DNA of 64,000 bases from Thalassovita mediterranea (GCA_019448215.1 CP080408.1:1736001-1800000), one strand, 5' to 3'. Counted from the stretch's first letter, positions 28,208 to 37,612 are shown. The notes: generated by a model from the letters alone, not told the origin. Program-made: numbers and translations.

Positions 28208-28247
28208 CGCGGCAAGCTACGGGGTGGATTTCCCGCAACTTGCCGCG
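28208..28247. repeat. intercistronic inverted repeat
   Basis: CGCGGCAAG (28208-28216) and CTTGCCGCG (28239-28247) pair perfectly; inside, CGGG and CCCG add a further short helix. No T tract follows on either strand, so it may stabilise the pump mRNA or attenuate read-through into the peptidase gene rather than terminate fully. Confidence 0.5.
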
Positions 28248-28282
28248 CTATCAAGAATAAAACCTGATGGAGACCCCCAAAG

Positions 28283-30466
28283 ATGAAATATCTGATGTCC
28301 GGCGTTGCTGCCGCAGCTCTTCTCGGCGCGTGTGCCACTACTGATCAGACCGCGGACGTTTCTACGCCGCCAGAAACGAGCCAGACAGCCGACGCTCAGC
28401 GTGTCGTGGAAACCACTTCGCCTGACTATTGGGGGAGCTGGGGTATCGATACCGGTCTGATGGACCGCGATGTCCAGCCGGGCGACAATTTCTTCATGTA
28501 CACAAGCGGCGAGTGGTTCGACAATTTCGAACTTCCAGCCGACAAGACCCGCTACGGCGCGTTCGATCTTCTTCGTGAGAAATCCGAGCAGCAGACCCGC
28601 TTCATCATCGAAGATCTTGCAGCTGAAGAGCCGCCAATCGACACCGCTGAAGGCAAGGTAGCCGCGTTCTACAATGCCTATATGGGCACCGACGCGATCG
28701 AGGCAGCAGGCCTGGCGCCAGCCCAGCCTTATCTTGACCAGATCGCAGCCATCGACAGCCGCGAGGCGCTGGCACGCGTCTTCATGTCGCCGGGTTTCTC
28801 ATCGCCGATCAATGGCTTCGTCTGGGTCGATGACAAGAATCCGGACGACTATATCTTCCAGATGTCGATGGGCGGCCTCGGCCTGCCGGACCGCGAATAC
28901 TATCTCAAGGACGACGAGAAATCGGTTGAGATCCGCGCGAAGTATGAAGAGCTGCTGACCTTCTTCCTTGAGAAGGCTGGCTATGAGGATGCGGCAGCAA
29001 AGGCGGCCGACGTTCTGGCGCTTGAAACCCAGCTTGCTCAGGCTGACTGGGACCGCGCCGTCAGCCGCAACCCGGAAATCACCTACAACAAGCTGACGCG
29101 CGATGAGCTGATCGCCCTTGCTGGCGATTTCCCGCTAGCAACCGCGCTGGAACAGCTTGGTGTCATGGGCGAGGAAGAGTTCCTCGTCACCGAAGTCCCG
29201 CCAACGGCAGAAGAAATCGCTTCTGCTGGTCTCTCGCAGGAAGATGTCGATAAGCTCGGCGCTGGCATCCCGGCGGCATTCGAGCTGGCAAACACCGCTG
29301 ATCTCGATACGTGGAAAGCCTATCTCGCCGCCCACATGCTGTCGAACTTCGCATCGGTTCTGCCATCGGAAATCGATGACGCAAACTTCGCCTTCTACGG
29401 CACCACACTCAGCGGTCAGCCCGAGCAACGCCCTCGCTGGAAGCGCGCCGTGTCTGCCGTGTCGGGTACGCTTGGTGAGGCCATTGGCGAAGTCTATGTC
29501 AGCCGTCACTTCCCGGCGGAAAACAAGGAGCGGATGGATGAGCTGGTCGCGAACCTGCGCACAGCCATGCACGCCAATCTCGAAGACCTCGAATGGATGG
29601 GTGAAGAGACCCGTGAGCGCGCACGCGAGAAGCTCGACAAGTTCAATCCGAAAATCGGCTATCCGGGCGAGTTCGAGACCTATGAAACGCTCGAAATCAC
29701 TGACAACGCCTTCCAGAATGCTGTGAACGCAGCCGTCTGGGGCATGGAAGACAACCTCTCCCGCCTGAACGAGCAGCCTGACCGCAATGAGTGGTTCATG
29801 ACGCCGCAGACGGTCAACGCCTATTACAATCCAGGCTATAACGAGATCGTCTTCCCGGCTGCTATCCTTCAGCCGCCTTTCTTCAACATCAGCGCTGATC
29901 CAGCCGTCAATTACGGCGCCATCGGCGGCGTGATCGGCCACGAAATGGGCCACGGCTTTGACGACCAGGGCTCCAAGTACAATGGTGACGGCGTCCTCGC
30001 CAACTGGTGGACCGAAAGCGACCGTAGCGCATTTGATGAGCTGACCTCGGCTCTGGTTGCCCAGTACAACCAGTACTGTCCGCTCGGCGAAGGCGACCCA
30101 TGCGTTAATGGCCGTCTGACACTTGGCGAGAATATCGGTGACCTCGGCGGTCTGTCGCTGGCTTACCGCGCCTATCAGATCAGCCTCGACGCAAATGGTG
30201 ACGGCGTCGTTAGTGAGGATGAGCAGGCGCCGATCCTCGACGGCTATACCGGTGACCAGCGCTTCTTCATGGCATGGGCGCAGGTCTGGCGCTCGAAGTA
30301 TCGCGATGAAGCAAAGCGTAACCAGCTTCTGACCGATCCGCATTCGCCGCCAGAGTACCGCGTCAACGGTATCGTTCGTAACTTTGACGAATGGTACGAA
30401 GCCTTCGACGTGGCAGATACCGATGAGCTCTACCTTCCGCCGGAAGAGCGTATCCGCATCTGGTAA
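28283..30466 (+). CDS. M13-family zinc metallopeptidase (neprilysin-like) lipoprotein
   Basis: 727 residues. The signal peptide ends in LLGAC (lipidated Cys). The large N-terminal M13_N domain is followed by the catalytic domain with the zinc motif IGHEMGHGFDDQGS (about residue 550), the downstream ligand in ENIGDLGGLSLAYRAY (about 615), and the substrate-binding NAYYNPGYNEIVFPAAILQPP. Such enzymes cut oligopeptides in the periplasm or at the cell surface. A strong terminator follows 30 nt downstream. Confidence 0.95.
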   Translation: MKYLMSGVAAAALLGACATTDQTADVSTPPETSQTADAQRVVETTSPDYWGSWGIDTGLMDRDVQPGDNFFMYTSGEWFDNFELPADKTRYGAFDLLREKSEQQTRFIIEDLAAEEPPIDTAEGKVAAFYNAYMGTDAIEAAGLAPAQPYLDQIAAIDSREALARVFMSPGFSSPINGFVWVDDKNPDDYIFQMSMGGLGLPDREYYLKDDEKSVEIRAKYEELLTFFLEKAGYEDAAAKAADVLALETQLAQADWDRAVSRNPEITYNKLTRDELIALAGDFPLATALEQLGVMGEEEFLVTEVPPTAEEIASAGLSQEDVDKLGAGIPAAFELANTADLDTWKAYLAAHMLSNFASVLPSEIDDANFAFYGTTLSGQPEQRPRWKRAVSAVSGTLGEAIGEVYVSRHFPAENKERMDELVANLRTAMHANLEDLEWMGEETRERAREKLDKFNPKIGYPGEFETYETLEITDNAFQNAVNAAVWGMEDNLSRLNEQPDRNEWFMTPQTVNAYYNPGYNEIVFPAAILQPPFFNISADPAVNYGAIGGVIGHEMGHGFDDQGSKYNGDGVLANWWTESDRSAFDELTSALVAQYNQYCPLGEGDPCVNGRLTLGENIGDLGGLSLAYRAYQISLDANGDGVVSEDEQAPILDGYTGDQRFFMAWAQVWRSKYRDEAKRNQLLTDPHSPPEYRVNGIVRNFDEWYEAFDVADTDELYLPPEERIRIW

Positions 30467-30495
30467 CACGCAGCAGATCTTGCTGAGTAATCGTG

Positions 30496-30527
30496 AAAGG
30501 GCAGGCCGTCAGGTCTGCCCTTTTTCC
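30496..30527 (+). terminator. rho-independent terminator of the M13 peptidase gene
   Basis: A 12-bp stem with one G-U pair (AAAGGGCAGGCC, loop GTCA, GGTCTGCCCTTT) runs straight into a five-T tract. Confidence 0.9.
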
Positions 30528-30646
30528 GTTCCGACTGCGATTATAGAGGTGTTTCCTGCGTGCTGGCCCTTTCCAGCGTGCCAAAGGTCTGGCTTCTAGG
30601 ATGCCTTCTTGCCTTAACGGCAAGCGGGGTGATCCTGGAGGGTAGA

Positions 30647-30997
30647 ATGCCTTTGCCATTGGCGGTCAGCGCCTATTTCGACAGGCTTTCCGGGCCGGTG
30701 AAGGAGATCGCGCTGGAGCTGTCGCGCGTCATACCTTCGCGTGGGCCGAGACTTATCGCGACGATGGCTTACGCTTCACCTTGCTGGACGGGTCATGACC
30801 GTGTCGTCTCGATCATCGCGCATTCCAGACACTGCAACCTCCAGCTCTGGCAGGGGGCGCAGTTGGAGTCGAGTTTCTATGGGCGGATCGAAGGCAGCGG
30901 TAAGTCGCTTCGTCATGTGAAGATCCGAAGCCTCGATGAAATTGATGACGAATTGCTCGACATCATCGACAGGGCGATCGCGCTCGACGCAGCCTGA
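30647..30997 (+). CDS. DUF1801 domain protein
   Basis: 116 residues from ATG 30647, with GGAGGG 6-12 nt upstream; longer upstream starts lack support. The pattern VSAYFDRLSGPVKEIALELSRVI, then TMAYASPCWTGHDRVVSIIAHSRHCNLQLWQGAQL, fits the DUF1801/YdhG-like fold, small cytosolic proteins of unknown role. The C-terminal helices (RHVKIRSLDEIDDELLDIIDRAI) complete the domain. Confidence 0.75.
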   Translation: MPLPLAVSAYFDRLSGPVKEIALELSRVIPSRGPRLIATMAYASPCWTGHDRVVSIIAHSRHCNLQLWQGAQLESSFYGRIEGSGKSLRHVKIRSLDEIDDELLDIIDRAIALDAA

Positions 30998-31081
30998 GCT
31001 TGGCTGTCACCGCTAATAACGCCGTTGGATTTGTGTCGACGCGTGGTAGCCTTCGCGCATCGATCAGACAGGAGCGCGAAG

Positions 31082-31495
31082 TTGCGCCAATATTTGTTTC
31101 TCGCCGCCATTTCTCTCGTCGCCGCTCAGGCCGCAGCTGCTCAGACGGCAACGGTTCAGGCCGCGCCTCCCATAGACACGCTATACTTCGTGGTTCGCGA
31201 TGGCATCGTGATGTCCACGCAGGGGCACACCATGGTCATCGACTATAATGACGATGGCACATTCACTGGCGATGTGAGCGGGACGGCGTTTCAGGGCACT
31301 TACCGTCTGGACGGTGCGCGCCTCTGCGCCACGTCGAGCCTTGCAGCCTCCGAAACCTGCACGACCTATCCGGAAGGCATGGCTTCGGGCGACACGTTTG
31401 ATGTTACGAGCCCGGCTCTAGGGGGCGTGCGCGTTCACATACGCACGCCCGAAGAGAACCGCGCTGCAGCTGCCGTCGCTCAGGCGGGCAACTGA
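31082..31495 (+). CDS. small secreted protein, TTG start
   Basis: 137 residues if read from TTG 31082, which has AGGAG 7 nt upstream. The product then begins with a typical signal peptide (RQYLFLAAISLVAAQAAAAQ). An upstream start would place about 20 polar residues before the signal, which is unlikely. The mature part is beta-rich with two cysteines (LCATSSLAASETC) and resembles small periplasmic lipocalin-like or stress proteins, but no family is recognised. Confidence 0.65.
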   Translation: MRQYLFLAAISLVAAQAAAAQTATVQAAPPIDTLYFVVRDGIVMSTQGHTMVIDYNDDGTFTGDVSGTAFQGTYRLDGARLCATSSLAASETCTTYPEGMASGDTFDVTSPALGGVRVHIRTPEENRAAAAVAQAGN

Positions 31496-31499
31496 CCGC

Positions 31500-32636
31500 T
31501 TAAAGCGTCGGGTTGATGAGGAATTTCTCCCCTGTGCGCTTCGCGTTGTAGTTCTGAAGCGTTTCCGGATCGAGCGCTTCGGCCAGCGAAATCTCGTCGG
31601 TATAGTGGCTTGCGAAGGTCGTCTTCAGCTCAGCCATGACGCGCTTGCGCAGCTTCTCGCGGCCTTCAGCGCCGATCTTCTGCAGGAAGTAGGTCAGCAG
31701 ATAGCCACCTGCGCTCCACGCCATGCCGACGCCCGGCGGGATGGTGGTCGGCGACAGGTCGAGACGTCCATAGATATAGACGTGCTTCGGATCGGCTGAG
31801 CCATAACGGCTATACTCAGCGCCAATATTGGCCGCCGCTTCCATTGCCGTGAGGAGCTGACCGGCGAGCGGGCCACCGCCAACAGCATCAAAGGCCAGCG
31901 TCGCCTTGGTTTCTACGATCGCCTTGATCAGGTCTTCCATGAAGGTGTCGCTCGACGAGTTCACGACATGCTGCGCGCCGAGGTCACGGAGGATCTGTTC
32001 CTGCTCCGGCTTGCGCACGACGTTCACCAGCGGCACGCCGTCAGCGATACAGATCTTGTTGAGCATCTGGCCGAGGTTGGACGCAGCGGCGGTATGGATG
32101 AGGCCTTTGTGGCCTTCCATGCGCATCGTTTCCGGGAAGGAGAGCGCGGTCAGCGGATTGACGAAGCATGACGCGCCGTCGCGGGCTGTTGCGCCCTCTG
32201 GCAGTTCCATGACCTGCGCGACGTTCAGCATGCGGTATTCGCCATAGAACTCGCCGCCAAGGCCGGTCACTGTCTTGCCCATCAGCGCCTGAGCTGCATC
32301 GGACGAGCCAGCGGCGACGACCGTGCCTGCGCCTTCATTACCAACGGCAAGGGACTGGCCAAGGCGGGCCTGCATGGCGCGCATGCCAGCGCCCGGAATA
32401 TCTGCGACCAGCTTCGGATTGTCCTTTGTGCCCTCATTGCGCAGCGTCGACAGATTGCCTGCACCGACCAGCAGGCCGAGGTCAGAAGGGTTGATTGGCG
32501 TGGCCTCCACGCGGATGACGATATCAGTGTCGCCCGGCGTCGGCATTTTCACGTCGGCAAGGGAAAGCTCAAGCTTGCTATCCTCTGTCACGAGCGTGCG
32601 AAGCTGTTTGAATGTGTCTGGAAGTCCTGAAGCCAT
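31500..32636 (-). CDS. zinc-binding-type (MDR superfamily) alcohol dehydrogenase / quinone oxidoreductase-like
   Basis: 378 residues: a GroES-like N-terminal domain (DTDIVIRVEATPINPSDLGLL, SLAVGNEGAGTVVAAG) and a Rossmann domain starting LIHTAAASNLGQMLNKI. The catalytic zinc Cys-His set of true alcohol dehydrogenases is not seen, so a quinone- or enone-reductase type reaction with NADPH is more likely. GGAGG precedes the ATG closely. The region is ordinary, and the substrate is unknown. Confidence 0.85.
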   Translation of the reverse strand: MASGLPDTFKQLRTLVTEDSKLELSLADVKMPTPGDTDIVIRVEATPINPSDLGLLVGAGNLSTLRNEGTKDNPKLVADIPGAGMRAMQARLGQSLAVGNEGAGTVVAAGSSDAAQALMGKTVTGLGGEFYGEYRMLNVAQVMELPEGATARDGASCFVNPLTALSFPETMRMEGHKGLIHTAAASNLGQMLNKICIADGVPLVNVVRKPEQEQILRDLGAQHVVNSSSDTFMEDLIKAIVETKATLAFDAVGGGPLAGQLLTAMEAAANIGAEYSRYGSADPKHVYIYGRLDLSPTTIPPGVGMAWSAGGYLLTYFLQKIGAEGREKLRKRVMAELKTTFASHYTDEISLAEALDPETLQNYNAKRTGEKFLINPTL

Positions 32637-32718
32637 TTCGCTTTCCTCCTTGCGGGCTCATTTTCGTTCGCACCGACATGGAGGCAGCCGATGGCGGACG
32701 CAAGGCAAAGACGAAAAC

Positions 32719-34050
32719 TTAAGCTGGCCTTGGAAACAGGCAGCGCACTTCCAGACCCGGCTCCAGCTTCCTGAGCTGAAGCTCCGCGCCGTGATGGCGA
32801 GCAATGCTGGCTGCAAGGCTGAGGCCGAGCCCGGACCCGGCCGTCGTACGGCTCCGGTCCAGCCTGTGAAAAGGCTTGATCGCGTTCTCTAGTTCACCTT
32901 CCGGTATGCCAACACCATTGTCGCGTACGAGCAGCTGCGCCGCGCCTTCACGCGTGCTGACACCCACTTCGACATGCACACTCGGCTGATTATGGCGCAA
33001 GGCATTCTCCACCAGGTTGACCAGCATCTGGGTGATCAGCTGCGCGTCTCCGACAACGTACACCGGCTCTGCGCTCACCAGCGAAATCGACTTGTTTTCC
33101 GCTTCAGCGACGGCAGCGAAGGTCGAAACGACGCGCCCGGCAATGTCTGAAAGCTCGACCGTTTCAGCGGCAATAGGTGTGGACCGACTTTCAAGCTCAG
33201 CGATTTTCAATAGGGCGGCGAACGTGGCGAGGACTTCGTCGAGCAGGGCTGTCGTTTCCGCCAGCTCATGACGCTGGGCCGGTGTGTCTGCCGTTTCGAC
33301 GAGGTGTTCGAGGCGCTGGCGCAGATGTCCAAGCGGGGTCCGGAGGTCATGCGCGATGCTGGCAGAGACATAGCGCACGTCCCGCACCAGTGCCTCGATG
33401 CGGTCGAGCATCTGGTTGATCGTGCCTGCGAGGCTGTCAAACTCATCGCCCGAAGGCGAGACGGGCATCCGGGCGCTCAGCGATTCCCGCCCGACAGCCT
33501 CTGCGGTCGATTTCATATTCTCTACCCGGGCCAGGAAGCGGCGGCTCACAAGCAGGCCTGCGATGAGGCTGAGCATTAGGGCCGGGATCACCACAACCAG
33601 CATGGCGTGGCGCAGCGCCCTTGCGGCCTCACCGACGATCCGCGTATCGGCGCCGATACCAAGCCTGTACCCGTCATCGAGGGGCGTCGTCAGGACGATG
33701 AGGTCGCTCGCTCCTTCCTGCTTCAGCCTGCTCCAGCCGCCTCTCTCGGGCAATTCGATGCGATCAAAGATGGATACCCCGCCCGAATTGGTCAGCGTAT
33801 ATCGCAGCCGATTTCCGGGGTGGCGTTCGAGCCGTTCGCTGATGTCGTGGCGCAGCTCTTCCAGCCCGTCATCATTATAGTCGCCCATCAACTGGCTGGT
33901 TTCATTGCGGATCTGCGCGCGCAGCTGGTCTTCCATGTCGTCGCGCAGGCCGAGATAGATGAGGATGCAGAGCGCCAGCGTGCAGGCCGCAAAAAGCCCT
34001 GCGGCCATGGCCGTCAGCCTGAAGCCTGATGAGCTCAGCATCCTATCCAT
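32719..34050 (-). CDS. sensor histidine kinase (OmpR-family partner)
   Basis: 443 residues from ATG 34050, overlapping the response regulator stop by 8 nt. TM1 (about 12-35), a periplasmic sensor of about 110 residues and TM2 (148-169) are followed by HAMP, then the H box SASIAHDLRTPLGH (His234) and N, G1 and G2 boxes (NLVENALRHNQ, RDNGVGIPEGEL, GSGLGLSLAASIA). The gene order PepSY protein, regulator, kinase suggests the PepSY protein is its target or an accessory. The signal is unknown. Confidence 0.92.
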   Translation of the reverse strand: MDRMLSSSGFRLTAMAAGLFAACTLALCILIYLGLRDDMEDQLRAQIRNETSQLMGDYNDDGLEELRHDISERLERHPGNRLRYTLTNSGGVSIFDRIELPERGGWSRLKQEGASDLIVLTTPLDDGYRLGIGADTRIVGEAARALRHAMLVVVIPALMLSLIAGLLVSRRFLARVENMKSTAEAVGRESLSARMPVSPSGDEFDSLAGTINQMLDRIEALVRDVRYVSASIAHDLRTPLGHLRQRLEHLVETADTPAQRHELAETTALLDEVLATFAALLKIAELESRSTPIAAETVELSDIAGRVVSTFAAVAEAENKSISLVSAEPVYVVGDAQLITQMLVNLVENALRHNQPSVHVEVGVSTREGAAQLLVRDNGVGIPEGELENAIKPFHRLDRSRTTAGSGLGLSLAASIARHHGAELQLRKLEPGLEVRCLFPRPA

Positions 34051-34720
34051 CGTCTGACAGCCTGTAGCCGGCCCCGCGAACCGTGTGGATGAGCGGGCGA
34101 TCAAACCCCTTGTCGATCTTCGAGCGAAGCCGGCTGATATGGGTTTCGACAATGTTGGTGCGCGGGTCGAAATTGAAGTCCCACACATTCTCCAGCAGCA
34201 TGGTGCGGGTCACGACACGGCCTTCATGCCGCATCAGGTATTCAAGCAGCCGAAATTCCACGGGCTGAAGGCTGATCACTTCTCCATCGCGTTCTACGGT
34301 ACGCTTGAGCCGATCAAGGCAGAGACCTGCCAGTGCGTAGGTCGTCTGCGGTGCATCGCTCGGGGCAGCAGACCTCACCAGTACGCCGACACGGGCGTGA
34401 AGCTCCGCGAAGGCGAAGGGCTTTACAAGGTAGTCTTCCGCGACCTGAAGGCCCTCTACACGGTCTTCGATCCCGCCAATGGCGGTCAGGAAGATGGCCG
34501 GTGTCTGGTTGCCGCCTGCACGCAACATATTGAGCAGTTTCAGGCCATCGATACCGGGCAGCATGCGGTCGATGATGAGTGCGTCATAGTTTGCATCGGT
34601 CGCCATCATCAGGCCGTCCTGGCCATTGGCGGCGTGATCGACGACATCGCCATGCTCACGAAAGCCGCGGCTCACATAGTCGGCCGTTTCCCTGTCATCT
34701 TCTACCAGCAGGTATCGCAA
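34043..34720 (-). CDS. OmpR-family response regulator, TTG start
   Basis: 225 residues. Translation begins at TTG 34720, 8 nt after GGAGAG, giving MRYLLVEDDRE. Phospho-acceptor Asp51 lies in ALIIDRMLPGIDG and switch Lys100 in YLVKPF. Between beta-4 and beta-5 the usual GLDAGADDY reads GLQVAEDY, one residue shorter than the consensus. The C-terminal winged helix ends HTVRGAGYRLSDDG. The gene lies downstream of the PepSY gene but behind a strong hairpin terminator, so it needs read-through or its own promoter. Confidence 0.92.
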   Translation of the reverse strand: MRYLLVEDDRETADYVSRGFREHGDVVDHAANGQDGLMMATDANYDALIIDRMLPGIDGLKLLNMLRAGGNQTPAIFLTAIGGIEDRVEGLQVAEDYLVKPFAFAELHARVGVLVRSAAPSDAPQTTYALAGLCLDRLKRTVERDGEVISLQPVEFRLLEYLMRHEGRVVTRTMLLENVWDFNFDPRTNIVETHISRLRSKIDKGFDRPLIHTVRGAGYRLSDDG

Positions 34721-34736
34721 GCGTGTTCTCTCCAGA

Positions 34737-34769
34737 AAAAATGCCCTGCCGCAGGATATGCGGCAGGGC
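34737..34769 (-). terminator. rho-independent terminator after the PepSY gene
   Basis: Perfect 11-bp stem GCCCTGCCGCA (34743-34753) / TGCGGCAGGGC (34759-34769) with a 5-nt loop. On the minus strand the hairpin is followed by ATTTTTTC. It separates the PepSY gene from the two-component genes and could act as partial attenuation. Confidence 0.88.
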
Positions 34770-34793
34770 GGGGGAATTTACAGGGGGCGTGCC

Positions 34794-35096
34794 CTAGTCA
34801 TCGCGGTCTTCGCGCGTGCTGGTCACTTCGCCCGTGACGCCATCGACGATGACGTCATAGATCTTGCCGTCTGCAACCACGGAGACTTCAAACTCCGGCG
34901 AGAAGGAATCATCCTCGATCTGGGCGTCAAAAGCCTTGCCCTGTGTTGCGCCTTCAGCTGCGACGATTGCATCGACGAGCGAGATGTCGGCGTCGCTCAG
35001 TGCGCGGGCATCTTCGACGTCGGCGATGGCGACGCCTGCGGTGGCGGCACCACCAATGACAGCGGCAGCGGCGAGGGTGCGAATTGGAAGTTTCAT
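34794..35096 (-). CDS. PepSY-domain periplasmic protein
   Basis: 100 residues from ATG 35096, preceded by AGGAGA. Signal peptide residues 1-25 (LAAAAVIGGAATAGVAIA), then a PepSY domain: SLVDAIVAAEGATQGKAFDAQIE and FEVSVVADGKIYDVIVDGVTGEV. PepSY modules inhibit peptidases or regulate extracytoplasmic signalling. Being next to a sensor kinase system is common for such proteins and suggests regulation by it. Confidence 0.85.
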   Translation of the reverse strand: MKLPIRTLAAAAVIGGAATAGVAIADVEDARALSDADISLVDAIVAAEGATQGKAFDAQIEDDSFSPEFEVSVVADGKIYDVIVDGVTGEVTSTREDRDD

Positions 35097-35315
35097 CAGG
35101 TTTCTCCTAAGCGTTTTCAGTGTTCCAGAACTTTCTGGATGACTGGACCTTCGCACACGGCACCTGAAAGGGATTTTGCCGGAACTATACAGTTTCCCAA
35201 TGTTGCACTGCACGCATGGAGGCGTGGCAGAGGCCGGTTAAGGGCTTGACGCTGCGTCGCCTGAGGCGCATCTCTTCGCACACGCAAAAGACGACAAAAT
35301 AGCCCGGAGGAAAAG

Positions 35316-36494
35316 ATGGCTCATGATCCCGTAGTAATCGTAGGTATGTCCCGCACGCCCATGGGCGGTCTGCTGGGCGACCTCGCTGGCATGTCCGCAA
35401 ATGAGCTTGGCGCCATTGCTGTGAAAGCAGCGTCAGAAGAGGCCAAGCTATCTGAGACGGACGTCAACGAGATCATCATGGGCAATTGCCTGCCTGCAGG
35501 TCAGGGTCAGGCCCCGGCGCGTCAGGCCGCCATCAAGGCCGGTCTCGACAAGGGCACTGAAGCCACCACCATCAACAAGATGTGTGGCTCCGGCCTTCAG
35601 GCGGCTGTGATGGGCGCGAACGCCATTGCAGCTGGCAATGCGAACATCGTGGTCGCAGGTGGCATGGAGTCGATGACCAACGCGCCGCACCTCGTTGACC
35701 TGCGCAAGGGCCACAAATACGGCGCTGCCGGCATGAAAGACCACATGGCGACCGACGGTCTCGAAGACGCCTATGAAGGCGGCCCGATGGGCAACTTCGC
35801 CGACATGATCGCCCGCGAATACCAGTTCACGCGTGAGCAGCAGGACGCCTATGCGCTTGAGACGCTCGCCCGCGCCCAGAAGGCGACCAAGGAAGGCAAG
35901 TTCAAGCGCGAGATCGTTCCTGTCACGATGAAGACCCGCAAGGGCGATGTGACGGTCGACACGGATGAGCTTCCACGCACCGCGATGCCGGACAAGATCC
36001 CGAGCCTTCGCCCGGCCTTCAACAAGGACGGCACCGTGACCGCAGCAAACGCATCGGCCATCTCTGACGGCGCGGCGGCTCTGGTCCTGATGAAACAGTC
36101 CGAAGCTGAAAAGCGCGGCCTGAAGCCAATCGCCAAGATCGTGTCTTCCTCCAGCCATGCGCATGAGCCGAAATACTTCACCACGGCGCCCGTGCCCGCG
36201 ATGAAGAAAGCCCTCGAAAAGGCTGGCTGGTCCAAAGACGATGTCGGCCTCTGGGAAATCAACGAAGCCTTTGCTGTCGTTCCGATGATCGCCATGAAAG
36301 AGCTCGGCCTCTCGCATGACATCGTCAACGTGAATGGCGGCGCCTGCGCCATGGGTCACCCAATCGGTGCGTCTGGCGCGCGTATTCTCGTCACGCTGCT
36401 CGCTGCGATGGAAGACCGCGATGTGAAGAAGGGCGTTGCTTCGCTCTGCATCGGCGGCGGCGAAGGCATCGCCATGTGCGTTGAGCGCGTCTAG
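35316..36494 (+). CDS. acetyl-CoA acetyltransferase (thiolase)
   Basis: 392 residues behind GGAGGAAAAG. The nucleophilic Cys90 lies in NKMCGSGLQA, the catalytic His in NGGACAMGHPIGASGAR, and the second Cys in CIGGGEGIAMCVE. It condenses or cleaves acetyl-CoA units (acetoacetyl-CoA formation for PHB or ketone metabolism, or degradation). Sequence features favour the biosynthetic thiolase type (AtoB/PhaA). No phaB or other PHB gene is next to it, so I leave the symbol open. Confidence 0.95.
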   Translation: MAHDPVVIVGMSRTPMGGLLGDLAGMSANELGAIAVKAASEEAKLSETDVNEIIMGNCLPAGQGQAPARQAAIKAGLDKGTEATTINKMCGSGLQAAVMGANAIAAGNANIVVAGGMESMTNAPHLVDLRKGHKYGAAGMKDHMATDGLEDAYEGGPMGNFADMIAREYQFTREQQDAYALETLARAQKATKEGKFKREIVPVTMKTRKGDVTVDTDELPRTAMPDKIPSLRPAFNKDGTVTAANASAISDGAAALVLMKQSEAEKRGLKPIAKIVSSSSHAHEPKYFTTAPVPAMKKALEKAGWSKDDVGLWEINEAFAVVPMIAMKELGLSHDIVNVNGGACAMGHPIGASGARILVTLLAAMEDRDVKKGVASLCIGGGEGIAMCVERV

Positions 36495-36503
36495 GCGCCA
36501 GGC

Positions 36504-37580
36504 TTGCTAGGCGAGACAATTATCCCGGCCCATTTCCGCGAACAGGCGGAATGGTGCCGGACTTTGGGCTCGTCATTCACGGCAGACCTCTGTCTTGCCT
36601 TTGCAGAAGATTTCGAGGCCGGCGGTATCATCGCCGGCCTTGTTTCTGACTGGCCGACCAATCCCCGCAAGGATGCGCTGGCGCTCCGGCTAGCCGGTTG
36701 CCTCCATCACGCGGTGCTGACGGGCCGTGCGCCCGAACTGGCGCGTACCTATCCAGCGTCGGATCCTGACTGGAAGATGAGCAACGTCTGGCCGCTCGCC
36801 CGCGACTGGCTGGCGGCACACCGCGACTGGGTCAACGCTTTCCTCGAGAGTCCGCCGCAGACCAATGAGACACGGCGCTGCATTGCCCTCCTGCCCGGGT
36901 TTCTGGAGCTGGCGGACCGTTTCGATATGCCGATGCATCTTCTGGAGCTGGGTGCTAGCGCGGGTCTGAATCAGAAATGGGATCGCTACAGCTATTCGAC
37001 CGCCAGCTGGCAGCGCCTGCAACGGCCCGAAACCGGCGTCACGATCACCACCGACTGGCAGCTTGATCCGCCCCGTTACCTGGATGCCCATCCGCGCATC
37101 GAAAGCAGGGCGGCTTGCGACCTCTCACCCTTCGATCTCAGCGACCCTGAACAGGTCATGCGCCTGAAATGCTACACTTGGCCCGATCAGGAAGAGCGCC
37201 TGTCGCGCCTCGATGCGGCAGTCAGCCTGGCCCAGCAGACGGGCATAAGCGTGGACAAGGCGGACGCTGCTGACTGGCTCACCAATAAGCTTGAGGCGCG
37301 CCCGGCAAAAGGGCTCACCGTCGTCTTTCACTCCGTCTTCCTGATCTATCCGCCGCGCGATGTGATCGGACAGATCATGAGCACGATCGCCGCGCATGGC
37401 GAACGCGCGACGCCGGACGCGCCGCTGGCCTGGCTATCCTATGAATCTGAAGCGCTTTTCGGCGGCAACACCGATACGCCGATGATGGAAACGCGCCTGC
37501 AGTTCTGGCCAGGTGGCGAGGCACGCACGCTCAACCGCTCAAACGGCCACGTCACGCAGGTGGTCGCGCCGCTGGTATAA
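36504..37580 (+). CDS. DUF2332 family protein
   Basis: 358 residues read from TTG 36504, 9 nt after the thiolase stop. The N-terminal FREQAEWCRTLGSSFTADLC, the central LLELGASAGLNQKWDRYSY and the later VVFHSVFLIYPP and APLAWLSYESE are characteristic of DUF2332. The LGASAGLN element looks like a methyltransferase glycine loop, so an SAM-dependent fold is conceivable (inference). Probably cotranscribed with the thiolase; function unknown. Confidence 0.82.
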   Translation: MLGETIIPAHFREQAEWCRTLGSSFTADLCLAFAEDFEAGGIIAGLVSDWPTNPRKDALALRLAGCLHHAVLTGRAPELARTYPASDPDWKMSNVWPLARDWLAAHRDWVNAFLESPPQTNETRRCIALLPGFLELADRFDMPMHLLELGASAGLNQKWDRYSYSTASWQRLQRPETGVTITTDWQLDPPRYLDAHPRIESRAACDLSPFDLSDPEQVMRLKCYTWPDQEERLSRLDAAVSLAQQTGISVDKADAADWLTNKLEARPAKGLTVVFHSVFLIYPPRDVIGQIMSTIAAHGERATPDAPLAWLSYESEALFGGNTDTPMMETRLQFWPGGEARTLNRSNGHVTQVVAPLV

Positions 37581-37612
37581 CTGTCAGGCCAGTTCGGCCG
37601 CGGACGGAGACC

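Noticed and set aside
25533-28238. 901-codon open frame on the minus strand
   Set aside because: It is fully antisense to the RND pump gene, rich in His and Arg as expected of shadow frames in GC-rich DNA, and has no recognisable motif.
29135-30469. 444-codon open frame on the minus strand
   Set aside because: Antisense to the M13 peptidase gene, with no family signature.
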